In this document: positions 50,392 to 51,170 of the stretch, piece by piece
How positions within the stretch are numbered: the first letter of the stretch is position 1
How the letters are laid out: each line of letters opens with the position of its first letter
Source of the DNA: Clostridia bacterium
GTDB lineage: Bacteria > Bacillota > Clostridia > Christensenellales > UBA1242
Reading direction: 5' to 3'
Assembly: GCA_009929275.1 (NCBI GenBank)
Contig: SAAW01000006.1
Coordinates: 1-51,170 of the forward strand
Length of the DNA stretch: 51,170 nucleotides
Translations under genes and position numbers: made by a program
The notes under the pieces: generated by a model
What the model was told of the DNA's origin: nothing
Seen by the model: the letters and a program-made list of their open reading frames with translations, nothing else
The model's database searches: none

Positions 50392-50796
50392 ATGGGAAGG
50401 AAGAAACTGATTGTTTGCAATCTAACTTTTGACGAAAATCAGACAATTGAGGAAAAGATTATTCAAATGTTTTCCCCCGAGAACCTTATAAACTGTTTTT
50501 CACAGAAAAATTTTGATGAATACAAGAAAGTCATCGACCACGCAAACATTCAAGTGATCATAAATGATGCGGAACTTATGAAGACCATATACGCATTTTT
50601 TGAAAACAACCTAAACTCCAGCGTCACAAGTGCAAAGACTTTTATGCATCGCAACACCCTAAACTATCGCCTTGACAAAGTGAAAAAACACACAGGGCTT
50701 AACCTCAAAGGTTTTGAACACGCCGTCGTTTTTAAAAATCTCATCATCATCAACGAGATTATAAAATCTTTCAATAATGAAGACGAAACTCTCTAA
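50392..50796 (+). CDS. PucR-type C-terminal helix-turn-helix protein
   Basis: 134 aa. Residues 70-125 (TIYAFFENNLNSSVTSAKTF broken: FFENNLNSSVTSAK, MHRNTLNYRLDKVKKHTGLN) match the HTH_30 domain at the end of PucR/CdaR regulators. The N-terminal 60 residues are unassigned and there is no typical sensor domain. RBS GAGGAG. Close spacing to the degenerate ABC gene suggests they act together, possibly with the ABC protein as an ATP-sensing partner (inference). Confidence 0.78.
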   Translation: MGRKKLIVCNLTFDENQTIEEKIIQMFSPENLINCFSQKNFDEYKKVIDHANIQVIINDAELMKTIYAFFENNLNSSVTSAKTFMHRNTLNYRLDKVKKHTGLNLKGFEHAVVFKNLIIINEIIKSFNNEDETL

Positions 50797-50831
50797 TTTC
50801 TTTAAAAATTATTATAAAATGTTTTTAAATT

Positions 50832-50856
50832 AAAAAATCTCTAATCAAGATTTTTT
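50832..50856. terminator. Bidirectional terminator at the end of the window
   Basis: AAAAAATCT / AGATTTTTT, 9-bp stem with a 7-nt loop. It covers the last codons of the minus-strand gene and follows the HTH gene by about 35 nt. Confidence 0.6.
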
Positions 50857-51170
50857 ATTTTTTTGAAACTATCAATCTTTGGGCTGTCACTTGAAGGAGT
50901 GCTTTTTTTGTCATTTTTCAAAAAGTTTCCCAAGATGCCTCCGGCACCATTTTGCATCATATTTGGCATAAGATTGCCCATAAGCGACATTAAGTTGGGG
51001 TTATTGCCACCATCACCGCCCCCGCCCCCCATATTTTGCGAAAGCATAGACATTAAATTTGACATCATATTTCCGCCATTATTGCCCTGATTTTGAAACA
51101 AATTGCCAAAATTCATATTTCCCCCATTAGTGTTTTGATTTTGAAAATTCCCATTGCCATTATTGTAATC
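50841..51170 (-). CDS. Asn/Gly/Met-rich low-complexity protein, 5' end outside the window
   Basis: At least 109 codons; the frame stays open to the right edge, so the ATG at 51116 need not be the start. Composition is dominated by Asn, Gly, Met, Gln and Phe (for example NLFQNQGNNGGNMMSNLM, GGGGGDGGNN) and ends in a Lys-rich tail (KKIKNLD). No family recognised. Such sequence is typical of disordered or self-associating segments. Confidence 0.6.
   Translation of the reverse strand, partial: DYNNGNGNFQNQNTNGGNMNFGNLFQNQGNNGGNMMSNLMSMLSQNMGGGGGDGGNNPNLMSLMGNLMPNMMQNGAGGILGNFLKNDKKSTPSSDSPKIDSFKKIKNLD

Overview
The window is a compact, AT-rich piece of a Gram-positive (Bacillota-type) anaerobe chromosome, most like an uncultured Clostridia-type gut lineage. 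The evidence: a pyruvate:ferredoxin oxidoreductase start at the left edge, an SRP RNA with the long Alu-domain form, CtsR/ClpC, SepF, long-form HPF, MraZ and a dcw cluster whose MurE carries the DNPR signature of meso-diaminopimelate cell walls. TGA is a normal stop (trxB, clpC), so this is not a code-4 mollicute. No prophage, insertion sequence or CRISPR array was seen.

Layout. 1-4150: nifJ start (minus strand), truA, rplM-rpsI, trxB-ung. 4151-6180: a minus-strand gene for a strongly altered IlvD/EDD-fold protein, then the SRP RNA. 6243-10920: a HEPN-like/CBS gene, ileS and an RluA-type pseudouridine synthase. 11079-13009: groES-groEL, minus strand. 13173-18779: a SPOR-domain membrane protein, a short-chain dehydrogenase, a two-gene unit of a diadenylate-cyclase-like protein and a helical partner, a uridine-kinase-like protein and a DUF5662-like protein. 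18950-21764: sepF, lspA-rluD and two small membrane proteins. 21879-25851: tig-clpP-clpX-engB. 26056-27516: a Cys-containing Clostridia-type protein of unknown role and a phosphoesterase. 27594-38792: the division and cell-wall cluster (mraZ, rsmH, ftsL-like, PASTA PBP, murE, mraY, murD, ftsW, murA, ftsQ), controlled by three MraZ-type boxes; murF, murG and murB are not in it. 38868-40360: a 25-codon gene, tRNA-Gly, -Val and -Cys, a stand-alone GGDEF protein, a truncated tRNA-Leu copy and an intact tRNA-Leu. 40587-44497: TtcA-like protein, HExxH protein, YnbB-type PLP enzyme, PnuC-type transporter. 44619-48290: ctsR-clpC and hpf. 48394-51170: a serine-palmitoyltransferase-like PLP enzyme, a degenerate ABC ATPase with an HTH partner, and an Asn/Gly/Met-rich protein running off the edge.

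How the genes work together. Most of the window is housekeeping: translation and RNA modification (rplM, rpsI, ileS, truA, two RluA-type enzymes, TtcA-like, tRNAs, SRP RNA, hpf), proteostasis (groESL, tig, clpP, clpX, clpC under CtsR) and envelope/division (dcw cluster, sepF, lspA).

The less ordinary parts are: the DAC-like operon at 14920-17234; the IlvD-fold protein that lost its cluster and catalytic residues; the ABC ATPase that lost its hydrolysis residues; a 79-bp tandem duplication over the 5' end of ctsR; a repeat-rich N-terminal extension on ribosomal protein S9; and a recurring arrangement in which a -10 box, often TGn-extended, lies 6-7 nt before an ATG that has no Shine-Dalgarno sequence, which points to leaderless mRNAs. 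All functional statements are read from sequence by eye; no database search was run.
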